Below, piece by piece: positions 52,104 to 60,966 of a stretch of DNA of 64,000 bases (position 1 is its first letter; every line of letters begins with the position of its first letter). The DNA comes from DASRQK01 sp964436635 (GTDB taxonomy: Bacteria > Bacteroidota > Bacteroidia > Sphingobacteriales > Sphingobacteriaceae), in NCBI GenBank assembly GCA_964436635.1, contig CAYTDM010000009.1:8888-72887 (forward strand). Reading direction: 5' to 3'. The notes beneath the pieces are model-generated. The model was given only the letters and a program-made list of their open reading frames with translations. It searched no databases and was not told the origin of the DNA. A program made the translations under genes and the position numbers.

Positions 52104-52559
52104 TTATCTCAATAAATTTTGAATATCATCAATATCTTTAGGGCGATTACTGTGCCTTTTGGCTATGATAAGTTGGTTTTTATGAATTGTTTTGATTGAA
52201 AGACCGTCATCATCAAATGTCACGGCATAATTATAGTTTTCATCAAAATCCATTCCTTTTACTTTCACCATTATGTCAATCGCAACAGGAGGAACTCCAA
52301 ATGTAAACACATCCCATACAGGATGATCAAGAAAATTTTCTTCTGTCATATCGAATATAGGCATTCCAAATTCTCCAAATGCAGCTTTAAGACGTTTGTA
52401 GTTATCTTTACTCCGGTCCACCCATATATCCATATCTCCAGTGGTGCGTGAATAACCATGTAGAATGACCGCAAATCCTCCAACTAGAATATATCTTACT
52501 TGATGCTTATTTAGCATAAACAAGAAATCCCTAAAATCATCATTGAAAATATTGGCCAT
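52104..52559 (-). CDS. Nucleotidyltransferase-fold protein
   Basis: 151 residues. YILVGGFAVILHGYSRTTGDMDIWVD has the GG...DxD signature of the polymerase-beta-like nucleotidyltransferase superfamily (minimal NTase type); a third acidic residue lies in PVAIDIMVKVKG. The start codon follows the stop of a 68-aa gene by 3 nt. Such pairs recur in Bacteroidota. They could be toxin-antitoxin-like, but neither protein has the HEPN signature, so a defence role is not established. Confidence 0.8.
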   Translation of the reverse strand: MANIFNDDFRDFLFMLNKHQVRYILVGGFAVILHGYSRTTGDMDIWVDRSKDNYKRLKAAFGEFGMPIFDMTEENFLDHPVWDVFTFGVPPVAIDIMVKVKGMDFDENYNYAVTFDDDGLSIKTIHKNQLIIAKRHSNRPKDIDDIQNLLR

Positions 52560-52562
52560 AAC

Positions 52563-52769
52563 TTAGTATTGTTGCTGACCAGCCTTAAATTTGGTTTTAT
52601 CCATTTTTGGCGGATTGTTGTACGGATAATTATATGCCACACTATTCAGGTAGGCGGCTATTTTTAATCGTTCCTGCCAGGTTAATTTTGCATAATAAAC
52701 AGCATGGTTGGCTGCTTCCTCTGCGGTTTGCGCTTTAAATGCCATTCGGTCTAATCGAAATGTATTCAT
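52563..52769 (-). CDS. Small 68-residue protein paired with the nucleotidyltransferase
   Basis: Begins MNTFRLDRMAFKAQTAEEAANHAVYYAKLTW and ends in a basic tail. Predicted largely alpha-helical with a QERLKIAAYLNSVAYNYP core. No catalytic or DNA-binding motif is obvious. It is a conserved type of small protein immediately upstream of minimal nucleotidyltransferases in related bacteria, as far as I recognise. The 3-nt spacing indicates co-translation. Confidence 0.7.
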   Translation of the reverse strand: MNTFRLDRMAFKAQTAEEAANHAVYYAKLTWQERLKIAAYLNSVAYNYPYNNPPKMDKTKFKAGQQQY

Positions 52770-52879
52770 TTTTCAAATTTAGTAAAATTAGGAGTTATTT
52801 CATTATATAATTCTTTGATATATGAATTGACTATATCATGTATATCTGAGGCCCCTGATAAATAAATTTTGAATGTAAT

Positions 52880-53032
52880 GGAGTGCTGCTCGCTGTGCTC
52901 GCAGCGATTTTGGGTGGGGGTGGCTTCAAAGCAAATTTAATTGAAGAAATATTTAAACTTTAAGTCGGCGGGAGTGCTACTCGCTTCGCTCGCAGGGATC
53001 CCGTGAAGGGGGTGGCTTCAAAGCAAATTTAA
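52880..53032. repeat. Two imperfect 61-62 bp direct repeats
   Basis: Copies at 52880-52940 and 52971-53032 both run from GGAGTGCT through GCTCGC to GGTGGCTTCAAAGCAAATTT and differ in the middle. Both are GC-rich in the core. They occupy the gap between the small gene pair and tRNA-Ser; no ORF of substance lies here. The rest of 52770-53142 holds a small hairpin (AGTGC/GCACT near 53037-53052) and a 13-bp inverted repeat. Confidence 0.85.
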
Positions 53033-53052
53033 AACTGAGTGCTTTGCACTCT

Positions 53053-53112
53053 TTTTGTCGTTTCTTTGGTTTTTGCTCAAAGGACTTTAGCAAATCCCCA
53101 GAAACGACAAAA
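53053..53112. repeat. 13-bp inverted repeat flanking the tRNA-Ser terminator
   Basis: TTTTGTCGTTTCT (53053-53065) is the exact reverse complement of AGAAACGACAAAA (53100-53112), with 34 nt between. The right arm overlaps the terminator of tRNA-Ser. Confidence 0.75.
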
Positions 53113-53132
53113 CCCGACTTTCGTCGGGTTTT
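53109..53132 (-). terminator. Terminator of tRNA-Ser
   Basis: AAAACCCGAC (53109-53118), TTTC loop, GTCGGGTTTT (53123-53132); on the minus strand this is a GAAA-loop hairpin ending in T run, 11 nt downstream of the tRNA. Confidence 0.88.
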
Positions 53133-53141
53133 AAATTTGCT

Positions 53142-53232
<91 letters not shown>

Positions 53233-53335
53233 GTTAAGGACTGCAAACCTAATACAAAAAAATGATATTTAAAAAAATATTGGTTAATTTTCAGGTTAAA
53301 TAAAACAACTAATTGGTAGTCAATAAGAAGTTTAT

Positions 53336-55441
53336 TTAATTATTTTTTGGTCCTTTCTTTACATCATAATCTATCCGAACATGGTAGATACTTTTTAACA
53401 TGTCTTTAAACATTTCACTAATATCTGAGATGTCTCTTAAGGTGATGTTGGAGTGAACCAGTTGTTTTTGATTCAGTTTGGATTCTATAATTTTATCTAC
53501 GAGGTTGTTTATACTTTCTTCGTTCGGTTCTTTTAAACTTCGTGAAGCTGCTTCTACAGAATCGGCCATCATTAACACGGCGGTTTCTCTGGAGAATGGA
53601 ATGGGACCCGGGTAGTGGAAGGCTTCTTCGTCCACATATTGTTCTGGATAAGTGGATAAAAACGATTGGTAAAAGTATTCTACTCGTGTAGTTCCGTGGT
53701 GTGTACGGATAAAATCGATCAATACTTCTGGTAAGTTATGTTTTTTCGCGAGGTCAACGCCTTTCGTCACGTGCGATATGATTAATTGTGCACTTTGTTC
53801 GAAGCTCAAACCATCGTGTGGGTTATAGCCCTTGGTTTGATTCTCTATAAAAAACTGAGGATTGTAAATTTTTCCTATGTCGTGATACAAAGCTCCTGCA
53901 CGCACTAATAATGCATTTCCACCTATCTTATAAATAGCCGCCTCAGCTAAATTAGCCACTTGTAATGTGTGCTGAAAGGTTCCTGGTGCTTTGAAGGACA
54001 AGTCACGGAGTAGGGGTGAGTTGGTGTTGGAAAGCTCTAATAAGGTCACGTCTGATACGATTCCAAAAACGCGTTCAAACGCATAAATAAGTGGATATGC
54101 TAATAAGGTTAATAATACGCTAAAAATAAAAGGTGAAATGTTGCTCCAATTTATATTCACAAATTGACCTTCTCGCATTAATACGATGGCTATATATCCT
54201 AATAAATACGTGGCTAAGATTAAGACCGAAGAGGTTAAAAACTGCTCTCGTTTGGTCAAGGAACGAACACTATAAATAGCCACCATACCCGTGGTCATTT
54301 GCAAGAATACAAATTCAAAACTATTGGCCACAAAAAACGCGGCCAACAAAGTCATTAATAAATGTATATATAAGGCTAAACGCGTGTCAAACAGAATCCT
54401 AATAATAATTGGAACGATGCAATAAGGAATGTAATAAAGATTTGGCACCCCAATATAAACCGCCCATGACAAGGTAACTAACATCGTCGTAATCACGATG
54501 AGAATCAAAAACACCAATCGATTATTCTTATATATATCTTTTCTAAACATATATATAAAAATAAACAGTAAACTTACCACCAAAGACACGATTAAAAACT
54601 GCCCGAAAATGACTAAATTCTTATTTCCGCCAATTTTCGATTCTTCCTCGTACACCTTCCGCAAGGATTCAATTTTTTGAAAGGTTTCAGCATTCACCGT
54701 ACTGCCTTCAGCGATGATCAATTCTCCGCGTTGCACCATTCCTTTAGTAGGGGACAAGGAGCTTAATGCGTCTTCTTCGATCTGTTTGGTCAAAGCCTCG
54801 TTATACAAATAATTAATTTGTATATAATCCTTTAAAAGGTTCGAAAACCACACTTTTTCCTGAACGGCTCTTTGTGCAGACAGTGCCTTTTCTACAAAAT
54901 TCCATGCCCGATCAATGGTAAAAACATTAACACTATTTAATTGTTTAGAAACGTTTCCAGAAACCAAATTAAAATTATAATCTACCCGGTCTTGCTGATA
55001 CCGATTGTTCAGCGCCATCACTCCCTTTGTATATATATCATTCAGGATTTGTGTGCCAATGCGTTTATATTGATCAAAATTTCCACCCAAAGTATCCATG
55101 CCACCTGCGCGCCACTTCTCTTCTAATTCATTCGAAAAACGCTGTACATTTTGTTCTTGAATCACCGTTTGATGATCATAAATAGGATTAATAGTACTTA
55201 AAATATTATTCCTATCGAAATCCAGTTCAGCAGCAGTTTTTAAGATGGCAAAATTATAGGGGGAAATCAAATTTTCATGCATCCAAACCTTACCCTTTTC
55301 ATATTCATAGCGAAAGCGTGGTTGCTTAGGCAAAAACAGGGTAATCACCACGATACTCATCAGGATCATGGTAAACTTCAACAGCACATGTTGGCGGTTT
55401 TGCGGGTGCAATTTATGTTTAATAGTAACTCTTTCTGACAT
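53336..55441 (-). CDS. 7TM-HD family phosphohydrolase (PgpH-like)
   Basis: 701 residues: one N-terminal membrane segment, an extracytoplasmic 7TMR-HDED region (about 50-270), a block of seven membrane segments (about 275-470) and a C-terminal HD domain. The metal-binding HD is in LVRAGALYHDIGKIYNP, with later metal ligands around HVTKGVD and THHGTTRVEYFY. PgpH of Listeria degrades cyclic di-AMP; the same role is likely but unproven here. Members are common in Bacteroidota. The gene stands alone, divergent from rpe. Confidence 0.9.
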   Translation of the reverse strand: MSERVTIKHKLHPQNRQHVLLKFTMILMSIVVITLFLPKQPRFRYEYEKGKVWMHENLISPYNFAILKTAAELDFDRNNILSTINPIYDHQTVIQEQNVQRFSNELEEKWRAGGMDTLGGNFDQYKRIGTQILNDIYTKGVMALNNRYQQDRVDYNFNLVSGNVSKQLNSVNVFTIDRAWNFVEKALSAQRAVQEKVWFSNLLKDYIQINYLYNEALTKQIEEDALSSLSPTKGMVQRGELIIAEGSTVNAETFQKIESLRKVYEEESKIGGNKNLVIFGQFLIVSLVVSLLFIFIYMFRKDIYKNNRLVFLILIVITTMLVTLSWAVYIGVPNLYYIPYCIVPIIIRILFDTRLALYIHLLMTLLAAFFVANSFEFVFLQMTTGMVAIYSVRSLTKREQFLTSSVLILATYLLGYIAIVLMREGQFVNINWSNISPFIFSVLLTLLAYPLIYAFERVFGIVSDVTLLELSNTNSPLLRDLSFKAPGTFQHTLQVANLAEAAIYKIGGNALLVRAGALYHDIGKIYNPQFFIENQTKGYNPHDGLSFEQSAQLIISHVTKGVDLAKKHNLPEVLIDFIRTHHGTTRVEYFYQSFLSTYPEQYVDEEAFHYPGPIPFSRETAVLMMADSVEAASRSLKEPNEESINNLVDKIIESKLNQKQLVHSNITLRDISDISEMFKDMLKSIYHVRIDYDVKKGPKNN

Positions 55442-55524
55442 ACTCTTCCAAACGTACTAAGAAATTTTCATTCCCGAAAACAGAAGTAACCAGGATTTTA
55501 TAAGACAATTCCTTAAAAATTACC

Positions 55525-55532
55525 TAATTTTG
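55525..55532 (+). promoter_or_regulatory. -7 box of rpe
   Basis: TAATTTTG, a full match to TAnnTTTG, 17 nt before the rpe ATG. The best T-rich -33 candidate is 25 nt away, which is too long. Confidence 0.45.
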
Positions 55533-55548
55533 CTAAAAAAATAGATTT

Positions 55549-56217
55549 ATGTCACATTCTAAGCATTTAATTGCACCCTCTGTTTTGGCTGCTGATTTTG
55601 GAAATTTAGCTGCAGATGTAGCTATGGTCAATGAAAGTCAAGCCGACTGGTTCCACATTGACATTATGGATGGGGTTTTTGTACCCAATATCTCTTTTGG
55701 ATTTCCGGTGATGGAAGCCATTGCGAAAGCGGCCAAAAAACCCTTAGATGTGCATTTAATGATCGTAGATCCAGATCGCTATTTACAACAATTTAAAAAT
55801 GCAGGTGCGCATGTGATTACTGTCCATGAAGAAGCTTGTACCCATTTGCATAAAACCGTTCAAGCCATTCACGCCTTAGATTGTAAAGCGGGTGTAGCCA
55901 TCAACCCTCACACGCCGATTTCTAATTTATATGAAATCATTGAGTATGTTGATTTGGTGTGTATTATGTCGGTGAATCCGGGCTTCGGGGGCCAAAAATT
56001 CATTGAGAGCACGTACAGAAAAATACAAGAGTTAAGAAACATGGCAGCTGGCCGGAACGATCAATTATTAATTGAAATTGACGGGGGCGTAGGCGAGCAT
56101 AACGCAGCAAAATTAATTCATGCAGGAGCAGATGTATTAGTGGCAGGAAATGCAGTTTTTGCAGCAAATGACCCGATTAAAACAATCGAAAACCTGAAAA
56201 ATATTATTCCAGCTTAA
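55549..56217 (+). CDS. rpe: Ribulose-phosphate 3-epimerase
   Basis: 222-residue TIM barrel of the pentose phosphate pathway. Conserved: APSVLAADFGNL, WFHIDIMDGVFVPNISFG (metal His and Asp), VHLMIVDPDRY, MSVNPGFGGQKFIEST and EIDGGVGEHNAAKLIHAGADVLVAGNAVF. Monocistronic; 142 nt later acnA begins. Confidence 0.95.
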   Translation: MSHSKHLIAPSVLAADFGNLAADVAMVNESQADWFHIDIMDGVFVPNISFGFPVMEAIAKAAKKPLDVHLMIVDPDRYLQQFKNAGAHVITVHEEACTHLHKTVQAIHALDCKAGVAINPHTPISNLYEIIEYVDLVCIMSVNPGFGGQKFIESTYRKIQELRNMAAGRNDQLLIEIDGGVGEHNAAKLIHAGADVLVAGNAVFAANDPIKTIENLKNIIPA

Positions 56218-56359
56218 TTAAAAATTCGCGACAAAAACTTCTATTTTGAAGGTTATTTAGAAGCCTTCCAAATTGGATTTGTAGCCTTCTCACTCAATGT
56301 TTTGAGAGATATTTTTCGTATATTAGCAACAAATTTGCGAAAACAACATTTTTAATAAT

Positions 56360-58627
56360 ATGGCATTTGATATAGATATGATTAAAACGGTGTATAGCCG
56401 TTTTGAAGAACGAGTAAATGCTGCTCGTGAAGTGGTTGGAAAACCCTTAACCTTAACCGAAAAAATTCTTTACGCTCACTTATGGGATGGCAAAGCGACA
56501 GAAGCTTATGAGCGTGGAAATTCCTATGTAGACTTTGCACCAGACCGTGTCGCGATGCAAGATGCAACCGCACAAATGGCTCTATTGCAATTTATGCAAG
56601 CAGGTAGAAGCAAGGTAGCGGTTCCTTCGACCGTACATTGTGACCACTTAATCCAAGCAAAAGTAGGTGCTGAAACGGATTTAGCTGTCGCAAACACTGA
56701 AAGTAAAGAAGTATTCGAGTTTTTAGGTTCGGTTTCAAACAAATACGGCATTGGTTTCTGGAAACCAGGTGCAGGAATTATCCACCAAGTGGTATTAGAA
56801 AATTATGCATTCCCAGGTGGAATGATGATTGGTACTGACTCACACACCGTGAATGCAGGTGGATTAGGTATGTTGGCGATCGGTGTAGGAGGTGCGGATG
56901 CGTGTGACGTCATGGCTGGCTTACCTTGGGAGCTTAAATTCCCTAAATTAATCGGTGTTAAATTAACCGGAAAATTAAATGGCTGGGCTTCTCCAAAAGA
57001 CGTGATCTTGAAAGTAGCTGGTATTCTTACTGTAAAAGGTGGTACCGGATGCATCGTTGAATACTTTGGTGAAGGCGCTATCGCAATGTCTTGTACAGGT
57101 AAAGGTACCATTTGTAATATGGGTGCTGAAATCGGTGCAACCACTTCGACTTTTGGCTACGATGATTCTATGGAGCGTTATTTAAGAGCGACTGGTCGTG
57201 CGGATGTTGCGGATGCTGCTAACGCAATTCGTCAACACTTAAATGCGGATCCAGAAGTTTACGCTGACCCGAATACATATTTCGATCAAGTGATTGAAAT
57301 CAACCTTTCAGAATTAGAACCACACTTGAATGGTCCTTTTACACCAGATTTGGCTACCCCAGTTTCTAAAATGAAAGAAGAAGCTGAGAAAAACGGTTGG
57401 CCTTTAAAAGTAGAGTGGGGATTAATCGGTTCTTGTACGAACTCTTCTTACGAAGATTTATCAAGAGCAGCATCTATTGCGCGACAAGCGGTAGAAAAAG
57501 GGTTAGTGACCAAGGCTGAATTTGGAATCAACCCTGGATCTGAGCAGGTGCGTTACACGGCTGATCGCGATGGTTTATTGCAAACTTTCGAAGACTTAAA
57601 TGCGACAATCTTTACCAATGCATGTGGACCTTGTATCGGTATGTGGGCGCGTGTTGGTGCAGAAAAAGCGGAGAAAAACACGATTGTACACTCCTTCAAT
57701 AGAAACTTTGCGAAGCGTGCTGACGGAAACCCGAATACGTATGCATTCGTAGCATCTCCAGAAATGGTGGCGGCGATCGCAATTTCAGGAAATTTAGGAT
57801 TTAACCCGATTACTGATACGCTTACAAACAGTGCAGGTGAAGAAGTTAAATTAGATCCGCCAGTAGGAGATGAGTTACCGTCAAAAGGATTTGCGGTAGA
57901 AGATCCAGGTTATCAAGCTCCAGCTGAAGATGGATCTCAAGTACAAGTTTTAGTATCTCCTGAATCTGATCGTTTGCAATTATTAGAGCCATTCACCCCT
58001 TGGGAAGGTACAGATTTAACCGATTTACGCTTATTAATCAAAGCAAAAGGAAAATGTACGACTGACCACATTTCTATGGCAGGTCCATGGTTAAAATACA
58101 GAGGTCACTTAGACAACATTTCTAATAATATGTTGATCGGTGCTGTGAACTATTTTAATGAAAAAACTGATTCAGTTAAAAATCAATTAACGGGTGAATA
58201 CGCACCGGTTCCTGCTACGCAACGTGCATACAAAGCTGCTGGCATTGGCAGTATTGTGGTAGGGGATGAAAATTACGGTGAAGGTTCATCTCGTGAGCAC
58301 GCAGCGATGGAGCCAAGACATTTAGGTGTACGCGCTGTATTAGTAAAATCTTTTGCTCGTATCCATGAGACGAACTTGAAGAAACAAGGTATGTTAGCCC
58401 TTACTTTTGTGAACAAAGAAGATTACGATAAAATCCAAGAAAATGATCGTATCGATATCTTAGGCTTAACAAACTTTACTCCAGGACAACCATTGACTTT
58501 GGTGCTTCACCACGAAAATGGCAGTTCAGAAGAAATCTTCGCAAACCATAGCTATAATGAACAGCAAATCGGTTGGTTCAAAGCAGGTGGAGCCTTGAAC
58601 ATTATTCGTCAAGGTATTGCAGGATAA
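56360..58627 (+). CDS. acn: Aconitate hydratase
   Basis: TCA cycle citrate-isocitrate isomerase with a 4Fe-4S cluster. 755 residues, size of the mitochondrial-type aconitase rather than the 890-residue AcnA. The GTDSHTVNAGGLGMLAIGVGGADA and GSCTNSSYED stretches are present; cluster Cys are the one in the latter and the two in CGPCIGMW. The C-terminal swivel domain has TTDHISMAGPW and GEGSSREHAAMEPRHLGVRAVL. A strong terminator follows. Confidence 0.95.
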   Translation: MAFDIDMIKTVYSRFEERVNAAREVVGKPLTLTEKILYAHLWDGKATEAYERGNSYVDFAPDRVAMQDATAQMALLQFMQAGRSKVAVPSTVHCDHLIQAKVGAETDLAVANTESKEVFEFLGSVSNKYGIGFWKPGAGIIHQVVLENYAFPGGMMIGTDSHTVNAGGLGMLAIGVGGADACDVMAGLPWELKFPKLIGVKLTGKLNGWASPKDVILKVAGILTVKGGTGCIVEYFGEGAIAMSCTGKGTICNMGAEIGATTSTFGYDDSMERYLRATGRADVADAANAIRQHLNADPEVYADPNTYFDQVIEINLSELEPHLNGPFTPDLATPVSKMKEEAEKNGWPLKVEWGLIGSCTNSSYEDLSRAASIARQAVEKGLVTKAEFGINPGSEQVRYTADRDGLLQTFEDLNATIFTNACGPCIGMWARVGAEKAEKNTIVHSFNRNFAKRADGNPNTYAFVASPEMVAAIAISGNLGFNPITDTLTNSAGEEVKLDPPVGDELPSKGFAVEDPGYQAPAEDGSQVQVLVSPESDRLQLLEPFTPWEGTDLTDLRLLIKAKGKCTTDHISMAGPWLKYRGHLDNISNNMLIGAVNYFNEKTDSVKNQLTGEYAPVPATQRAYKAAGIGSIVVGDENYGEGSSREHAAMEPRHLGVRAVLVKSFARIHETNLKKQGMLALTFVNKEDYDKIQENDRIDILGLTNFTPGQPLTLVLHHENGSSEEIFANHSYNEQQIGWFKAGGALNIIRQGIAG

Positions 58628-58646
58628 TCTGCATAAAAGATAATAG

Positions 58647-58680
58647 AAAAGGGGATGTGTGAACGCATCCCCTTTTTTTA
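58647..58680 (+). terminator. Terminator of the aconitase gene
   Basis: AAAAGGGGATG (58647-58657) pairs with CATCCCCTTTT (58666-58676) around an 8-nt loop and ends with a T run. It marks the last clearly chromosomal feature before the accessory region. Confidence 0.93.
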
Positions 58681-58916
58681 TTTATGGTTTTTATTTTAAA
58701 GTTTTCAGGAAAAAGCTGTATCGGTTGAATACTAAGCTTTTATAAGGATAATCAAAAAAGTCAGGTAACGATTTGGTAACGGTGCTTATTGCTTTGCTTT
58801 TCAATGTGTTTCCGTTAGCTCACAGCAAATATATGAAAACATATGTCTGAAAACAAGATCATAAATGATACAAAAATCAAAAAGCAGTGAAATTAATCAC
58901 TCCTTGAAAATATTAA

Positions 58917-59753
58917 TTATTCAAAATCTTTATCCATATACTCTTCCAAAGATTTTTTTAATTGATCCAAATAGGCTGTTCTGGAACCAGCACGCATTTT
59001 CATTCGGTGAAAGGCATGGTGTATATCCCCTAATTCAATATTGAAAACAGATTGGACTGCTGAGGCTATTTTTCGAACACTTATATTTCCATTCAATATA
59101 GCTCCATTAACATGCAAAGTATAAATTAGTTCTATCAAAGCATTTTTTGATTCCGTCCATACCAATTGTTGTAAGTTTTCAGCTTTAGTCATATCAAATA
59201 ATCCACTATTTATACGAAAAATGAGATAATCATAAAATAATTCATCACCTATTATTCTTGCTACTTTATAATCGAAGTAAGTAGAAAATCTGTGATCAGA
59301 TTCAAAAATGTGACTATTAAGCCCATTGTCTATATTTATCTGCCCCCTAATAAATAACTCTTCATCCCGATCTATACGTCCCGACCGGTAATATCTGTAG
59401 AAAGGGCAATTGCAGATGTTTTCTCTGTAAATATTTTCAATCTTTTGTAGTTCATCCGAAAAATATTTTTTGTGAATATCCCACATCTCACTTGGACAAC
59501 TGCTCTCAATTTTGAACACCTTATTATAGAAAATTAATTTCCCTTGTATTTCGGGTTTTATTTTCTTGAAAAATTCAATTTCTTGATTAGGTTGTTCAAA
59601 TCCATTTTCCATGATATAATCTCGTAATCTTTCCAGTTTAGACAATAAAAAAGAAAAAACTTCACGTGTACTTTCTATTACATTTTGTGAGTTTAAATCC
59701 AATTTCTTTTCTTCTTCCCTTATTGATAAAAGGATGTTTTTAATGTACTTCAT
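58917..59753 (-). CDS. rteC: RteC-family protein
   Basis: 278 residues. The pattern matches RteC: long N-terminal helices (FSFLLSKLERLRDYI), EIEFFKKIKPEIQGKLIFYNKVFKIE, FYRYYRSGRIDRDEELFIRGQ, STYFDYKVARI, and the C-terminal SKNALIELIYTLHVNGAILNGNISVRKIASAVQSVFNIELGDI. In CTnDOT RteC is a DNA-binding activator of the excision operon. Whether it still controls element excision here is unknown, because the excision genes are not in view. It is transcribed away from the sulfur cassette; the 155-nt gap to the flavoprotein gene holds a putative operator. Confidence 0.85.
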   Translation of the reverse strand: MKYIKNILLSIREEEKKLDLNSQNVIESTREVFSFLLSKLERLRDYIMENGFEQPNQEIEFFKKIKPEIQGKLIFYNKVFKIESSCPSEMWDIHKKYFSDELQKIENIYRENICNCPFYRYYRSGRIDRDEELFIRGQINIDNGLNSHIFESDHRFSTYFDYKVARIIGDELFYDYLIFRINSGLFDMTKAENLQQLVWTESKNALIELIYTLHVNGAILNGNISVRKIASAVQSVFNIELGDIHHAFHRMKMRAGSRTAYLDQLKKSLEEYMDKDFE

Positions 59754-59840
59754 AATACTTCAATTTTTAATGAATAAATGTTTTATTATAACTACTACAG
59801 CTACTTAGCCTAATATTATTCTTCATAAATATGCCTTTCA

Positions 59841-59863
59841 GTAACATATGTTACAGACTATCT
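59841..59863 (+). promoter_or_regulatory. Putative Crp/Fnr-type operator upstream of the SQR-like gene
   Basis: Starts with the perfect 14-bp palindrome GTAACATATGTTAC (59841-59854) followed by AGACTATCT. The same 23-nt motif, with four differences, is at 60944-60966. A -7-like TACTTTTA (59877-59884) begins exactly 36 nt after the motif start, so the dyad centre would lie near -43 of the start site, as expected for a class II activator. Confidence 0.7.
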
Positions 59864-59908
59864 TATTCCCAAAATATACTTTTACGAATAATAATAAATA
59901 GTAACGGT

Positions 59909-60937
59909 ATGAAATCACATTATCAAATAGCCATTATAGGTGCGGGTACAGCCGGAATTATGACCGCTGCCCAACTTTTGAAAAAAGATAAGTCTCTTGA
60001 CATTGTTATCATTGATCCGGCAGAGACACACTATTATCAACCTGCCTGGACATTGGTCGGAGCCGGAACTTATGATTTCGATAAAACAGAAAAACCAATC
60101 AGAGATTTAATTCCGGAGCAAGCTGAATGGATCCAAGATTCAGTAATATCTTTTTATCCGGAAGAAAATAAAATTGAACTAAAAAAAGGTGTCAAAATTA
60201 GTTATGATTATCTTGTGGTTGCTCCCGGATTAGTAAATGACCTTTCCCTGATAGAGGGATTGGAAGAAGCAGTTAAAAAAGGCATTGTATGCAGTAATTA
60301 TATAGACCCGAAATATACCTGGGAATGCCTAAAGAATTTCAAAGGTGGAAATGCGGTTTTTACCCAACCCACAACACCTATAAAATGTGGTGGTGCTCCG
60401 CAGAAAATCATGTATTTGGCTGCTGATTATCTTCGCAGGAATGGATTAGACAAAAAATCAAATGTAGTGTTTGCAACTCCCGGTACTGTCATCTTTGGGG
60501 TGAAGCGGATAGCAGATACATTAATGAAAGTCATCCATCGATACAATGTCCATTTTAAGCCATTTTATGCTCCCGTTAAAATAGACGCCGAACAAAAAAC
60601 AGTCTATTTCAAAAGTGTAGCTCCCGATGACTACAACTGTATTGTAAACGAAGGTAATGTTTTGGGAGAAAAACAACAAGGTGATTCATTGATTGAAATG
60701 CCTTTTGATTTGTTNNNNNNNNNNNNNNNNNNNNNNNNNNNNNNNNNNNNNNNNNNNNNNNNNNNNNNNNNNNNNNNNNNNNNNNNNNNNNNNNNNNNNN
60801 NNNNNNNNNNNNNNCCAAAACTCAAAATGATGCTGATTGGCGACAGTTCCAAAGAACACTGGCGTTTGTGGCTGTTGAAAAAATATATGCTGCCTTATTT
60901 GTATTGGCATAAAATGATGAAAGGAAAAGATGTTTAG
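59909..60937 (+). CDS. SQR-like FAD-dependent oxidoreductase (interrupted by an assembly gap)
   Basis: Sulfide:quinone-oxidoreductase-like flavoprotein. FAD motif AIIGAGTAGIMTAAQLLKK, the YQPAWTLVGAG segment and TPIKCGGAPQK with Cys160; Cys128 (GIVCSN) and Cys160 are candidate SQR disulfide/trisulfide cysteines. The C terminus, LLKKYMLPYLYWHKMMKG, is a hydrophobic membrane-contact helix pair as in SQR. The ATG at 59909 is chosen because the upstream ATG at 59831 would put the operator inside the coding region. The 100 N at 60715-60814 removes an unknown number of codons: 268 residues precede the gap and 40 follow, while relatives are near 410-430 long, so roughly 100-120 codons are probably missing. 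The third redox Cys would be expected in the gap. Confidence 0.85.
   Translation: MKSHYQIAIIGAGTAGIMTAAQLLKKDKSLDIVIIDPAETHYYQPAWTLVGAGTYDFDKTEKPIRDLIPEQAEWIQDSVISFYPEENKIELKKGVKISYDYLVVAPGLVNDLSLIEGLEEAVKKGIVCSNYIDPKYTWECLKNFKGGNAVFTQPTTPIKCGGAPQKIMYLAADYLRRNGLDKKSNVVFATPGTVIFGVKRIADTLMKVIHRYNVHFKPFYAPVKIDAEQKTVYFKSVAPDDYNCIVNEGNVLGEKQQGDSLIEMPFDLXXXXXXXXXXXXXXXXXXXXXXXXXXXXXXXXXXPKLKMMLIGDSSKEHWRLWLLKKYMLPYLYWHKMMKGKDV
60715..60814. other. Assembly gap of 100 N
   Basis: Exactly 100 N, a placeholder length. It lies inside the SQR-like gene, so the true distance is unknown and the reading frame across it is not meaningful. Confidence 0.99.
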
Positions 60938-60943
60938 TGTTGT

Positions 60944-60966
60944 GTAACCTTTGTAACAGATTATCT
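60944..60966 (+). promoter_or_regulatory. Second copy of the putative Crp/Fnr-type operator
   Basis: GTAACCTTTGTAACAGA and the following TTATCT match the 59841 motif in 19 of 23 positions; the dyad is less perfect. A -7-like GAAATTTG (60980-60987) begins 36 nt after the motif start, the same distance as at the first site. It starts 7 nt after the SQR-like stop, giving the transporter-porin-regulator genes their own promoter. Confidence 0.68.

Noticed and set aside
58757..58781. Third copy of the GTAAC operator in the acnA-rteC gap
   Set aside because: GGTAACG occurs twice but with 11-bp spacing and without the TGTnACAGA continuation, so it does not fit the 23-nt motif.
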